NCBI RefSeq assembly: GCF_040183065.1 | Contig: NC_091117.1 | Location: forward strand, 121,974,226-122,038,225 | DNA: 64,000 nucleotides | DNA from: Periplaneta americana | Lineage: Eukaryota; Arthropoda; Insecta; Blattodea; Blattidae | Direction: 5' to 3' | Shown: piece by piece, positions 1 through 10,189 of the stretch | Layout of the letters: each line of letters opens with the position of its first letter | Position numbering within the stretch: the first letter of the stretch is position 1 | Position numbers and translations under genes: made by a program | Notes under the pieces: generated by a model | Told to the model about the DNA's origin: nothing | Databases searched by the model: none | What the model saw: only the letters and a program-made list of their open reading frames with translations

Positions 1-214
1 ACATATGGACATGTCTGTACATTCTTTTCTACACAGACTGGTCCCACTCCACCCTCCACCGTGTAGCTTCCTCGGAACGTGCACTCCATACTACAGACAC
101 ATAAGCTGACGGAACATGACTACCTGAGACTGGTCGGCATAGGAATGCTCTGTGTAGTATGTGTTAATGTTTGTCTTTTTTGCTGTTGTATAATGTATTG
201 TAATGCTTTTTCAG

Positions 215-384
215 TCAAAATCAGCTCTCTCAACATTTGAAACAGCACGGCTTAACAAGTTTAAAGAGGGCAGCTGAGTTGGTTACTCGAGAAAATATTT
301 CAAGAGATAATGCAGTGGATCAAGCTATTGCTAAGGCATACCTTGAAGTTGCAAAATACTGCAGAGCATGTAACAGCAGATCAC
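215..384 (+). CDS. PRKDC: DNA-PKcs-like kinase, internal exon (upstream of FAT core)
   Basis: Internal coding exon. The acceptor is a T-rich tract ending TTTTCAG at 214 and the donor is GTGAGT at 385. The open frame has codons starting at 216 and ends with one base of a split codon. The peptide is helical and charged, with the stretches LTSLKRAAELVTRENI and AYLEVAKYCRACNSRS, as in the helical repeats of PIKK kinases. The terminal base completes a codon exactly with the two leading bases of exon 6873-7018, so the two can be spliced directly. DNA-PKcs is the large nuclear kinase recruited by Ku to DNA double-strand breaks in non-homologous end joining. The assignment rests mainly on the downstream exon; this one alone could belong to another helical-repeat protein. 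The remaining exons of this very large gene lie outside the window or were not recognised. Confidence 0.6.
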
Positions 385-561
385 GTGAGTACACAGACAT
401 TACTGTAGCTCATTTAAAAGTTGTAAAAGTCGTTATTAGGCTTACTGTTGTCACAGATTTTCTCTAAGGGTATTTACCCAGAGAGGTGTTTGAGGAGTCC
501 AGATTCCTCTCATCCTGTACGCGAAATATTTAACCAGTTAAAACGTGGCTCTAAATTTGTC

Positions 562-610
<49 letters not shown>

Positions 611-620
611 TAATAATAAT
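562..620. repeat. (TAA)n microsatellite, LINE tail
   Basis: Pure TAA/ATA triplet run with one GAT interruption. It sits exactly at the 3' end of the minus-strand LINE and is best explained as its tail. Confidence 0.9.
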
Positions 621-1175
621 GGCTTTATTTAACCTGGCAGAGTTAAGGCCGTAAGGCCTTCTCTTACACTCAACCAGGATTAAAACTTGCTTACATAGTT
701 GAAAATAAAACTGGATCAGAATTAAGTAATTACATACTGATACAATTTAGGTACATAATGAGATCAAAAGAAGTAGTTACATAAAAATTTACCTCATAAA
801 ATAAAAATAAACATAGTGTGAAATACATATTAATGTTGTTGGAATCAAATACGAATCACATAAAAACAGAAGCCTATAATTCAATAAAAAAAATGTACAC
901 AGTAAAAATAAAAATAAACACATTAGTATACATATTAGTATTAGATTACAATTAAGTAGGATTTACATAATTAAACCAGAAAGCGACAATTGAATAAAAT
1001 GTACACAAAAATAGATTATTAATAAAAAAAACAACACAGTGGGATACATATTGGCGTTAAGTGTGATAAATAAACACGATTTACATGATTATACAATAAA
1101 AATAAGAAACAAAAAAGAAAATAAAAAATAAAAATAAATATAGTTGAACACATTCTATTAAATATTTGCAACGCG

Positions 1176-2094
1176 TTAGGTCTGGCAACTCATCATAAGA
1201 TATTTTTCTAATTTACATTTAAAGGAAATTAAAGTTCGGCAGCCCTTGACTTCAGGCGGCAGAGAATTCCAGTGACAAGAAGTAGCAACAGTGAAAGATG
1301 AAGAATAAAGAGATGATGTGTGGAGTGGTATTTCTAGCGTGTTATCATATTGTGACTGAGTATTTAAGTTATGAAACCGAGAAAGACTGTGGAATCGGAC
1401 AGATAAGTAAGAGGGAGTAGAGGTGTGCAAAATTCGGTATAAGAGAGAAAGGGAATGTAACTTCTTCCTCTCATTTAACCTGAGCCACAATAATTTATCG
1501 AAAGAAGGCGAAATGTGATCGTAGTAGCGGACATTACAAATGAAACGAACACACGCATTATGAACACGTTGCAGTTTCTGGGATAAATCCACCCTGAGAT
1601 CACTGAATAAAGCATCACAATAATCGAATAATAAGAGTCTGTACAAGTGTCTGCTTTAATTTAGCTGGATAGTGGTACAATCTTTTTAATGAGTGAAGAG
1701 TGGAAAATACTTTCTTGCATGTGTGTTTGATATGCGTGTCCCAGGTAAGGTTAGATTCAAAGTGAACTCCCAGGTTTTTTACAGTTGAACTGAATGGAAT
1801 GATTGCTTTATTCAGAGTCACAGGAGGAAGGTAGAGCTTATTAATATCGGGGATTAATCTTTTATTCGAAAATAAGATAGCCTCTGATTTATCTGTATTT
1901 AAGTTAAGTCCGAATTGTTGAGACCAAGATGAAACGGATTCGAGATCTTTATTGAGTCTGTTAATACAGTCACTTAGTCTATCAGGACTGGCGGAAATGT
2001 ATAATTGAACGTCATCTGCATAAATATGATATCTGCAATATTTAAATGACTTGGCGATATCGTTAATATAGAGACAGAAAAGCAATGGACCCAA
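1176..2094 (-). pseudogene. Reverse transcriptase fragment of CR1/L2-like LINE
   Basis: Two overlapping minus-strand frames (2094-1615 and 1646-1176) make one broken protein with a frameshift near 1630. The upstream part has GPLLFCLYINDI and YADDVQLYIS, the palm motifs of non-LTR reverse transcriptases. The downstream part has RVHNACVRFICNVRYYDHIS and, near the end, WNSLPPEVK, the C-terminal domain found in CR1/L2/Jockey-type LINEs. The N-terminal endonuclease and fingers are missing through 5' truncation. It would have copied the LINE RNA at a nicked target in the nucleus; with the frameshift it is inactive. Clade assignment within the CR1/L2/Jockey group is uncertain. Confidence 0.8.
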
Positions 2095-2859
2095 TACTGA
2101 AAATCCTGACTATACTCTCTGCTAGGAGGAGAACCGATTATTAAAGATAACACGCTGCTGGTGGCCAGTGAGGTAGGATTATACTAATTTTCAAACTCGG
2201 TTATTCAATCTTACCGTGCTTGAAATTTACAAATTGTTTATTTGATGTATATCACAACAGAAGAAATCCTATTTTCACTCTTTCGAGAGCACATGTTTTT
2301 CCATTGATTTGAGATCTTAGCATTTTCACGTTTCCGGTAAAAGAATAGTTCTTAGTCTGAATTATACAGAACTATGGTAGTATACAAGACAACACATAAG
2401 GTACATATACTTTAAAATGTAGATTGTAGACTAACAATATAATATTAAGTCTTTGACAACAATGTGCATTAATGGCTTAAATTTCTGCAGTGGTTGTGTT
2501 CACAAATTACATTCACATTATTGGTGCCTTCCCCTTTTATATTATATTGTCTAATGAATACGATCTGTGTAGAACTGTGTCAGCTTTAGATCGTGATATA
2601 TAAAATTTTAAAAAGCTTCAAACAGTTTTGTTAAAGAAAAGAATATGTACAGTTGTCAAAAAAAAAAGTGGCCGCACTCGTGAACAGCGAACATTTTCTA
2701 AGTCCACTTCGGGTCACGGCGATGTTACACGATGCATGTGCTTCCGGAATTATGGAATTATTCCATATCTGCGTCTCGTAGACCAGCAGTAGAGTGCTTG
2801 CTTCATGATTCGAAGGTTGTGAGTTCGGCCTTGTTCAAGTTTTCATTTTATTTTTTATT

Positions 2860-3240
2860 CGTTCTTTAGCGATATAAATACTGTATTATTCAAATTATCG
2901 TTTATATTCTATTATCGTTCTTTATCGACATGAATAATATTCAAGTTATTTATATTTTATCGTTCCTTTAGCGATATAAATAATATTCAAGTTATAATTT
3001 GTTATATCTTTAGCGATATAAATAATATTCAAATTATCATTTGTATTCTGTTATAGTTCGTTAGCGATATAAATAATATTCAAATTATCATTTGTATTCT
3101 GTTATCATTCGTTAGCGATATAAATAATATTCAAATGATCATTTGTATTCAGTTATCGTTCGTTAGCGATATAAATAATATTCAAATTATCATTTGTATT
3201 CTGTTATCATTCGTTAGCGATATAAGTAATATAAATTTAA
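2860..3240. repeat. 51-bp minisatellite, about 7-8 units
   Basis: Tandem repeat whose unit contains TTAGCGATATAAATAATATT followed by TCAAATTATCATTTG. The later units are 51 bases long and nearly identical; the first ones are diverged and shorter. It lies inside the Tc1-family element. Confidence 0.9.
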
Positions 3241-3877
3241 TGTTAGGTTTAGAACTATACAGCTGCCTAATACAAGTGTTTTTTATTCTTGTATTGTTTT
3301 ATTATTACATTATACTATCCTGTAACGTAATAAATTGGAAAGGAGTCACGAGGATTTGAGCCTGATACGTTGACATTCGAATTCCGACTTTCCCGACATC
3401 CGACGTTCTTACGTTCTTCCGACTGAGCTATGTTATTTACCTGGTATTAACGTAATTCAACGTATTGTCAGAGACACTACAACTGAACATTTATTTAGAT
3501 TATATTCTGAATATTTAATAATGATATAAAAAGGTTACTTTTATGACAATAATATTTGTAGTTGTAATACCAACTGCAACTAGCATTGATTAAGGACGTA
3601 TTGTGTGGATACAGTTCAATACAGATCTTTCGAAAACAAATTACGACACTGAGGTCGAGATTATAAAATAATTATATTCTTCTGAACTCTGTGGACTTTA
3701 TGTTTGAAAATGATATAGTTATTGATAAGACTCTAACAAGTGTTTATATTATTATTTCCTAATTGAAGAATATATATTTTTAGTGTAATGAATGTTTTGC
3801 TATTATTTTAAGACCTAGGTAGAGGCTAATTCTCTAAGGAAACAAAGACGCCATTTCTGCCTGCGACTTTGACTGAC

Positions 3878-4862
3878 ATGGCTCCACAAAGAGGTGCAGA
3901 AACGAAAGAAAGTATAATACGGGCTGTGATTCATTTTGGTTTTTCAGCATCCGAGGCAGGTAGGCGTTTCAACGTTTCTGAAAGAACAGCCTGGAGATGG
4001 ATGCAAAATTATCAACACTTGGCAATTTTTGGCCGAAAAGCTGGGAATGGTAGAAGGAATATTTCAATACCACAACAGGACGCCAGATTAGTGGCAGAGG
4101 TTGAAAGGAATCCCTTTCATACCGCTGCTACTTTGAAGGCAGTTGTTAATTTCCCTGGCCAGGATCAGACCGTGAGAAATCGTTTAAGTGCCGCCAATTT
4201 TTGATCTCGACGTGGCATTCCTAGGGAAGTTCATAAAGAGGAGCATATAGAGGAGTGTTTAGTCTTTGCAGTGGGAAATGGTGATCGGGATTGGAAAAGT
4301 AATCTTTTCTGAAGAAGTCACCTTTTCTACTACAAAGGAAGGACCCACTCTTGTATATCGTCCTCCTGGTACCCGATTCGACAACAGATATGCTGCCATG
4401 TGTGCCCGCAGTGGTAGAGTATCTGTGTCGTGTTGGGGGTGGATTTCTCGTCGTGGAGTGGGCACAATCCATCACATTCGCGGGAAATTTAACCAGTACA
4501 ATTATCAACGGTTGCTGGAATGCTATATGGTTCTTCATGCTAGGTTTTTATATCCTGCTGGAATTCTTCAATTTCAGCAGGATAATCATCCAGTCCACAC
4601 ATCTCAATTGATTCGGAACTGGTTTGCAAGGAGACAGGACATCAAATTGATAGACTGACCTCGTTGCTCTCCGGACGTGAACCCTTTGGAGAATATGTGG
4701 GCCCAAGTAAAGAAGCATATGCGGAAAAATTGGCCCAATCCCCCTCCAAGATGCCCTGATAATTTGTGGAAGCTCGTCCAGTATGCCTGGGATGCCATGG
4801 CTGAGAACAGTCGGTATTTGAAAACACTAGTCTATTCCATGCCCACTCGATGCAAGATGTGA
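3878..4862 (+). pseudogene. Tc1-type DDE transposase, lightly broken
   Basis: The ATG at 3878 opens a helix-turn-helix DNA-binding region (FSASEAGRRFNVSERTAWRW) in the first 60 residues, as in Tc1 transposases that bind the terminal repeats. The catalytic domain shows VIFSEEVTF in place of the usual SDE box, so the first catalytic Asp is Glu. It then shows QDNHPVH with the second Asp, and PDVNPLENMW with the final acidic residue. Lesions are few: a TGA at 4202, a frameshift near 4290, and a TGA at 4657 where the family has Trp. The protein would end at 4862. Few lesions suggest moderate age. No activity is expected. Confidence 0.85.
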
Positions 4863-5890
4863 TCGAGATAGACCAACTATTGATCGTGGCTTTTTGTTCT
4901 TTTTTTTTTTTAACTTAATTGTTTTAATTTTTTAAGGCAGACGCCTGTAAATTTGTTTTGTTTATGCCACGAAAGATATTCTTGCCATAATGTCATAATA
5001 AATAATGACAAAGTGATGGCATAATACATTCATGATCCTGGTGTTAATTACTGAAACAGTCAGAAAAGAAACAGGAGCAATTATATTTTCTCTCTCCCCT
5101 TAAAAAAAAAAAAAAAGAACATAAAAAACATTAGATTGTGTTTGAACGTACGACTTTACGAACACTTGCCCAGAACGTTACCACTATGCTACAGATTAAT
5201 ACGGAAGAACTTTCATTCTGACTGTAGATATCATGCCACGTGGTCCAACAACATGTAACATCGCTTGTCTCCGAATTGTAGCAGAGATACCCGAAGGGAA
5301 CTTTATGTCTAGAGAGCGGCCACTTTTTCTTTTGACAACTGTACATTGTACATATCGTTGTTTATATTATCTATTTTACAATTAATTTTGTTTGAGAAGT
5401 TATATTGAATGAATATGTACAATTTTTATTGTCAGTCAAAAACTTATTATAACAATATACTTACACGGAATCTGCACAAAAAAAAGATTTGGATATTTAA
5501 TTGAAAACTAGAGTTTTCAACCCCTTTGATACATTGAACCTTACAAAAATTTGTGTAAGGAAATCTTTCACCACATTTGCTGCTAACTATTTGCATTAAT
5601 AAAATGAAGGATTTGCAGCTGATCAAATTGCCAGCATCGAACTAGAAAGATTGACTGCTTTTTAATCATCCTTGGTCACTTAGTGTTTATCATGCATGTG
5701 ATTAAGTGTGAAGTTGGAGGGTTTATAACCTGATGAGGGCAATGAATTTTTCAGTGGTGTTAAAAATCCTTAGATCCAGACAAAATTATTGGTCAACTGT
5801 TCCTTGCCTCACAAAGTTTCCTGCTTTGGAAACATGTATTTCTGTAAACTTTTTTCTGCACTCATTTTGTGAGACAACATGGGTTTCTGA

Positions 5891-6566
5891 TAAGGTGCAT
5901 ACACATGTAGCGAACGAACAAATGAATGATGAAGCAAAACTTTGTTGTTTGGTCGCTGTTCACAGCAACGTATAAATCATCAGTAAATGATCAGAGAATG
6001 TTCGCGTTTGCTGATTATCCACAGTAATAGCAGACAAAGATATAATTATAGCAAGTGTAGCCATTGTTGTTACTATAGGCAGTTTAACAAAAAGAAAGTT
6101 AAAAAACAAAAGGTGATGGTGGCAGACGCCACTCTACGAAAGTCACAATCGATATAGAGACACTGACTAGCTTCATGATTTACGTCGAATTGAATCAGGA
6201 CAGTTTCACAACTTCTGTCATATTTCAGAAACAGACTTCGAAATATTACTTGCAAAATATGGCCATAAAATTTCCTGCTTTCTATATACATCAATAAGTT
6301 TGATAACAGCTTCTTCACTCCACTCGAGTTTCGATATCCTGTTGGTGAAATTAAACTAACCGCTGCATTCTGCTACAAACTGCAAACAAGTGGCAAATCC
6401 TGTCCACAACGAATACCAACTTCCTTTGATGTACCGACAAGCGAAGGATCACTACTGAAGGCAAATCAAATGATCGGTTTACCTTTGCTGTGTTATCCAC
6501 ACGTTTTGATTTCAGTCAGCGAATGCATTTGTTTGTCGTTCCTTCGCTATGTGTGTATGCACCTTA
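5891..6566 (-). mobile_element. PIF/Harbinger-like MITE with MADF-domain remnant
   Basis: A perfect 15-bp inverted repeat, TAAGGTGCATACACA, lies at 5891-5905 and 6552-6566. Similarity continues inward (GTAGCGAACGAACAAATG against ATAGCGAAGGAACGACAAA). On the minus strand at about 6335-6240 the frame reads WSEEAVIKLIDVYRKQEILW, a MADF/Myb-like DNA-binding domain start. Such domains accompany PIF/Harbinger transposases. Later frames are broken. The GGTGCA ends suit Harbinger, but the flanking 3 bp (TAA and TTA) could be repeat or target duplication. Confidence 0.6.
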
Positions 6567-6872
6567 AGACAAAGCAGGAAACGAAGTGTGAAAAATTATG
6601 AGTTCTAGAAAAAGAAGTCAATAACTTTCAATGTATCAAGAGCTGAATAGCAGATGGACCCTCGATAAAAGGAAATGTGATTGCTTTGGCAACATTGTGA
6701 TCACGTTATAAAAATATTTTCATTGTGAGGCCCATTCAACAAATTAAAGAAAAATATGATTTATTGAGAGATAATTGTTCTCATTGATATAATTATCAAG
6801 AGCGTTGCTGTTAAGAATAGCATTAATATATGCATTTTCCAGTTTCTACTAGAGAAAATTAATTATTTTCAG

Positions 6873-7018
6873 AAGATGAAAATGATTTTGGAACTGATAT
6901 AGTGACATCTGTCTTGAGAGCAATGAGATATGGATCGAAAGATGCTCGTCAGTTGTTTCCATGCCTTTTACAATTGCCTGGACTTCCCTCTCAGTTGTCC
7001 GAGGTATTTCTTAAGGAG
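6873..7018 (+). CDS. PRKDC: DNA-PKcs-like kinase, FAT-region exon
   Basis: A 146-base exon with acceptor ATTTTCAG at 6872 and donor GTAAGT at 7019. It begins with two bases of a split codon and ends in phase 0 at GAG. The peptide contains VTSVLRAMRYGSKDARQLFP, followed by CLLQLPGLPSQLSEVFLKE. This matches the DNA-PKcs segment where a helix with an MR/L..S.EAR..FPRLLQ pattern precedes the FAT domain. Together with exon 215-384 it shows that a DNA-PKcs gene runs left to right through this region. DNA-PKcs is absent from some insects such as Drosophila but present in others. The next exon, expected in phase 0, was not found. PRKDC is the best call; another PIKK is possible. Confidence 0.68.
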
Positions 7019-7430
7019 GTAAGTGTAACAAATGATTTTTGAAATTCACTTTACAATTATTTCATCGAAAACTTGAGAAATTGTTTCAGAATGTGTTAAA
7101 AACAATGCATGTATGTAATGTAATTCGTCATTTTGAATTGGACAGTATGTGATTATGAAACCTATCCAATTAGAGAGATTAAATTAATTTGAAATGTAAC
7201 TAACTCGAATATTATCTAAGTGTACAAGTGTCTATGAAATATATTATCTAAGTGAACAAGTATCTATGAAATAATTAATCAGTGCAATTGGTCATTGTTT
7301 TATGTTCACAAATTCTGCATTTTAATTAGCAGTGCTGGCTATTTTTGATATTTGTTTTCTTACTTCTACAAGGTTTCAATCCATTTCCGAGGCTAATATG
7401 GGCACTACAAGTAGCTTCATTTTTACGTGG
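7019..7430. other. Intronic DNA, no recognised feature
   Basis: AT-rich sequence after the DNA-PKcs donor. A short duplication occurs around 7200-7275 (ATTATCTAAGTG twice). No coding potential was seen. Confidence 0.4.
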
Positions 7431-7519
7431 GTGGGTTACTGGCCCTCTCCGCACAACCTCCATCCGGAGGGGGGGATATTATTTTGGACTTTCCTTGTCC
7501 TAGGGAGATTGCCTTCTCT

Positions 7520-7862
7520 ACGGCTTTGAATAATGCCAGAATAATGACAGAAAAAGATAAATCAAAAGTCCAGGTAGCAGAAATGAAATTTATGAGAAGT
7601 ACACTAGGATGTACAATACAAGATAAAAAGAAGAACATAGATATACTGAAGAAATTAGAGGTGGAACCATTGCTGGAGAAATTAAAGAGAAATAACAGAA
7701 GGTGGTGTGAACATCTACAAAGGATGCCGAACTACAGACTGCCAGCTTTAGCAATGGGATATAAACCAAAAGGAAGACGAGATGTAGGAAGACCAAGAGC
7801 GAAATGGGCGCCGGAACAGGTTCAACATGAACCTAATCCTTGAAGTGAAGAAGAAGAAGACT
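7520..7862 (+). pseudogene. Non-LTR retrotransposon 3' end, endonuclease-RT C-terminus
   Basis: The plus-strand frame (ATG at 7544 in the same frame) contains KFMRSTLGCTIQDKKKNIDI, then RRWCEHLQRMPNYRLPALAM and KGRRDVGRPRAKW. This is the C-terminal tail of insect endonuclease/reverse transcriptase LINE proteins. It ends in a (GAA)n tail at about 7849-7860, the usual 3' end. Everything upstream of the C-terminal 100 residues is missing, so this is a short 5'-truncated insertion. It cannot be active. Confidence 0.75.
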
Positions 7863-7894
7863 TCTACAAGGCTCATTTCATAAGTCATGGCAAC

Positions 7895-7985
7895 TATATC
7901 GTATCATGAAGAATTGGTAGAACGGAGAAAAATTTTCTCCGGCACTGGGACTCAAACCTGGGTTTCCAGTAATGATGGGTAGTTC
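7895..7985 (-). repeat. tRNA-derived SINE fragment
   Basis: The reverse complement carries a B-box-like GTTTGAGTCCCAGTGCCGG followed by AATTTTTCTCCGTTCTACC. This is the same core as the two SINE copies at 8.3-9.0 kb, in the opposite orientation. Confidence 0.6.
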
Positions 7986-8150
7986 GTGAATGATTAGTTA
8001 GAATTGAACTAATCGTTCAAGTGAACTAGATGAACTAGTTCGAAATTTTTGTAGAAGTAGTTCGCGAACTAGATGAGTCGTATCTGTGGAAGTCGTTCGC
8101 GAACTAGATAGAGAAGAAGCAATGCATTGTGGGAAACCGTTCCCATAACG
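7985..8150. repeat. Short palindromic GTTCGCGAAC repeats
   Basis: Several copies of TAGTTCGCGAACTAGAT-like motifs alternate with GAACTAGTTC. The sequence looks like an internal degenerate palindromic tandem array of unknown origin. Confidence 0.5.
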
Positions 8151-8289
8151 AGAGTAGTGTTGGGCCGTGTTTCACAACATGCTAATAATGTTACTTCTTT
8201 AGACCCATAAAGATACTTAAATTCGGTGTTTCATAAACATTCTGCACAACTTATAAAATGCGGACACTAATACTGTATTATAGTTCATT

Positions 8290-8985
8290 ACCCAGCTGAT
8301 TCTGTGCTTGTGGTTGGACATTGTGTCTACTGTCACACATACTGTGACACGGTACACAAAGATAGGCCAACAAAGGGGAACACAGTAGGTAGAGCTTAAA
8401 ATGAGAGGGATTCAATCCGGCATCGGAACTTGAATCCAGTGTGGCTTAGTGGATAAAGTGCCAGCACAAACCTGGGTTCAAGTCCCAGTGCCGAGAAAAT
8501 TTTTCTCCATTCTATTGATTCTTGACCATATGGAAATGCAGAATTACTACACTGAAACTCCATATGTACTTGGGTACATCATAGTAATATGATAAAGTGT
8601 AAGTAATCACTTTGTGATTTAAGACAGCGCTATGTTCCATCGGATCCCAGCCACTTCGTCACTCGTAATGAGTGCACCTCTGTACTTGTGGTGGGACATT
8701 GTGTCTACTGTCACACATACTGTGACACGGTACACGAGTGTAGGCCAACAAAGGGGAACACAGTAAGTAGAACTTAAAATGAGAGGGATTCAATCTGGCA
8801 TCGGGACTTGAATTTAGCATGGCTTAGTGGATAAAGCACCGGCATGTAAAACTGGAAAGCCAGGTTCGAGTCCCGATGCTGGAGAGAATTTTTCTCCGTT
8901 CTACCGATTTCTCACCATATGGAAACGCAGAATTACTGCATTGAAACCCCATATGTACTTTGGTACATCATAGTAATATATTATA
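8290..8985 (+). repeat. Tandem duplication (378-bp period) of a tRNA-derived SINE
   Basis: Two direct copies begin at the GACATTGTGTCTACTG motif at 8317 and 8695. Each has GGCTTAGTGGATAAAG (A-box region), a B box (GGGTTCAAGTCCCAG in the first, GGTTCGAGTCCCGATGC in the second) and a shared tail ending CATCATAGTAATAT. The copies are similar but not identical, so the duplication is old or the units arose independently. Confidence 0.75.
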
Positions 8986-9182
8986 TCAGCCAATAAAGCT
9001 GCAGAAATAGAAATTCACTATATGCGATTGAAAGTCACTAGAATGTGCTTTGCAATGCTAATATCAAATTGAGTCCGGTACAGGAGGCAATGGGTAAGGG
9101 AAATTGAAAGATGCGTAAATAGAAATCCTTGTTTTATTATGCACAAAAGGAAACAAAATACATTACTCACAGCTAACATCCT

Positions 9183-9410
9183 TCAAAATAATACCCCAAG
9201 ACTTCCACATATCTTTGCCAATGATGATGCAGGCGTTGAATACCACTGGCTGTGTGTGATTAGACATTGTGTATCACCTTTCATCGAAACGTTGTTAAGA
9301 TGTTTTTCCTGTTTGCAAACCACTTCCCACGCAGTGGCTTCTTCAATTGCAGAATGAGAGTGAAGTTGCATGGACTTGGATCAGGCGAGTAGAGAGGATG
9401 TTCTAACGCA
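9183..9410 (-). pseudogene. mariner transposase C-terminal fragment
   Basis: The minus-strand frame contains HPLYSPDPSPCNFTLI, the third catalytic motif region of mariner transposases. It is followed by LKKPLRGKWFANR and, after stops, ASGIQRLHHHWQRYVEVLG, the conserved mariner C-terminus. The DNA-binding domain and first two catalytic Asp residues are absent. Internal stops make it non-functional. No terminal repeats were identified. Confidence 0.7.
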
Positions 9411-9434
9411 CTTCTTTGCTAAAGCAAAGTGATA

Positions 9435-10188
9435 TTAAATATTATTGAGTGATATTAATTGAGAGAGCATTTTAGTTATTTCTGCTGTTTGAGATGAAGG
9501 TGTGTATTTGGAGACGATTGATAGAATAGCTGCTTTGGAGTCTGACAATATAACTGCATTCCTAAATTTATTGATGTGGCATAGAAGATTCCTGAAACAT
9601 TCACTTATTGCAATGATTTGACCATCAAAACTTGTTGTTCCATATCCAAGTGATGTATAAAGTGAGAAGAGACAGCACGTAACATCTGCACCGGCACATT
9701 GTTCTCTGGAGATCAAGGATCCATAGGTGTATAAATGAAGCCAGTTTTGTGGAGGGTACCTAATATTAATTGTCTCTAAAGACAATTGTTTCAGTATTTC
9801 AGTGTTTACTTCTGATTTCAGTATTTCTTCTGTTAAATTTAGATTATATTCTATATTTAATAGAGTTAAAGGGTTTGGTTTAATTTGTAAGTTTTCTTTT
9901 AAATTCGGGATATTGATTTTCTGTTTTAATTCTTGAACAATGGATATGAAACTTTTTTGAGTTTTCAATCTACATAGAGGACTGTATGAATGCCAATTGT
10001 TTCCTGGTAATCTGATAAGTTTTTCATATTGAATCAGTGCTTTTTCTTCAATTGTCATTTTGATACTGTTAATATTAGTGAGGAATCTCATAGAATCTAT
10101 TGGAGTTGTTTTGATTCCACCAGTAATGAGTCTGAGAGCTTGGTTTTGAACATATTCTATGTCGTTTATGAAAGGTGAAGTAATTAAA
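9435..10188 (-). pseudogene. I/R1-like retrotransposon fragment with RNase H domain
   Basis: Minus-strand open frame of 218 codons, with in-frame similarity continuing upstream to 10188. It begins with ALRLITGGIKTTPIDSMRF, the linker following the reverse transcriptase in I/R1/LOA-type LINEs. It then shows an RNase H domain: YTYGS where the family has YTDGS, GAGA-like CAGADVTC, the SFDGQIIAISE stretch with the acidic residue, and LSDSKAAI. RNase H degrades the RNA strand during LINE replication. The D-to-Y change removes a metal-binding residue. Frame openness despite that change suggests fairly recent decay. The 5' end abuts a hAT fragment at about 10190. Confidence 0.75.
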
Positions 10189-10189
10189 A

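Larger units (their letters stand above)
562..2110 (-). mobile_element. CR1/L2-like non-LTR retrotransposon, 5'-truncated, with (TAA)n tail
   Basis: Element read on the minus strand. It starts inside the reverse transcriptase at about 2110, runs through the catalytic YADD box and the C-terminal domain, then a roughly 550-base 3' UTR, and ends in the microsatellite at 562-620. The last bases before the tail form an AAGGCC/GGCCTT hairpin followed by AATAAA. Two other elements here (25.5 kb and 38.5 kb) share this end. Copy and tail orientation agree with target-primed reverse transcription. No clear target duplication was found. Confidence 0.8.
2650..5341 (+). mobile_element. Tc1-family DNA transposon with terminal inverted repeats and TA duplications
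   Basis: The ends are 26-bp inverted repeats, 2650-2675 and 5316-5341, beginning CAGTTGTCAAAA and ending AGTGGCCGC, 25 of 26 positions matching. Each end is flanked by TA (2648-2649 and 5342-5343), the expected target duplication. A Tc1-type transposase pseudogene lies inside at 3878-4862. At 2.7 kb the element is longer than a standard Tc1 (about 1.6 kb), partly because of a 51-bp minisatellite at 2860-3240. Both subterminal regions carry tRNA-like stretches. A third copy of this end occurs at 44638. Confidence 0.8.
385..6872 (+). other. DNA-PKcs intron, filled with transposons
   Basis: Intron bounded by GTGAGT and a TTATTTTCAG acceptor, joining exons in compatible phase. It contains a CR1/L2-like LINE (562-2110, minus), a Tc1-family element (2650-5341) and a PIF/Harbinger-like MITE (5891-6566). 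The stretches 2111-2649, 5342-5890 and 6567-6872 are AT-rich and show no gene or recognisable repeat. Confidence 0.55.

Noticed and set aside
448-654. Frame with a poly-Ile run
   Set aside because: Translation of the (TAA)n microsatellite.
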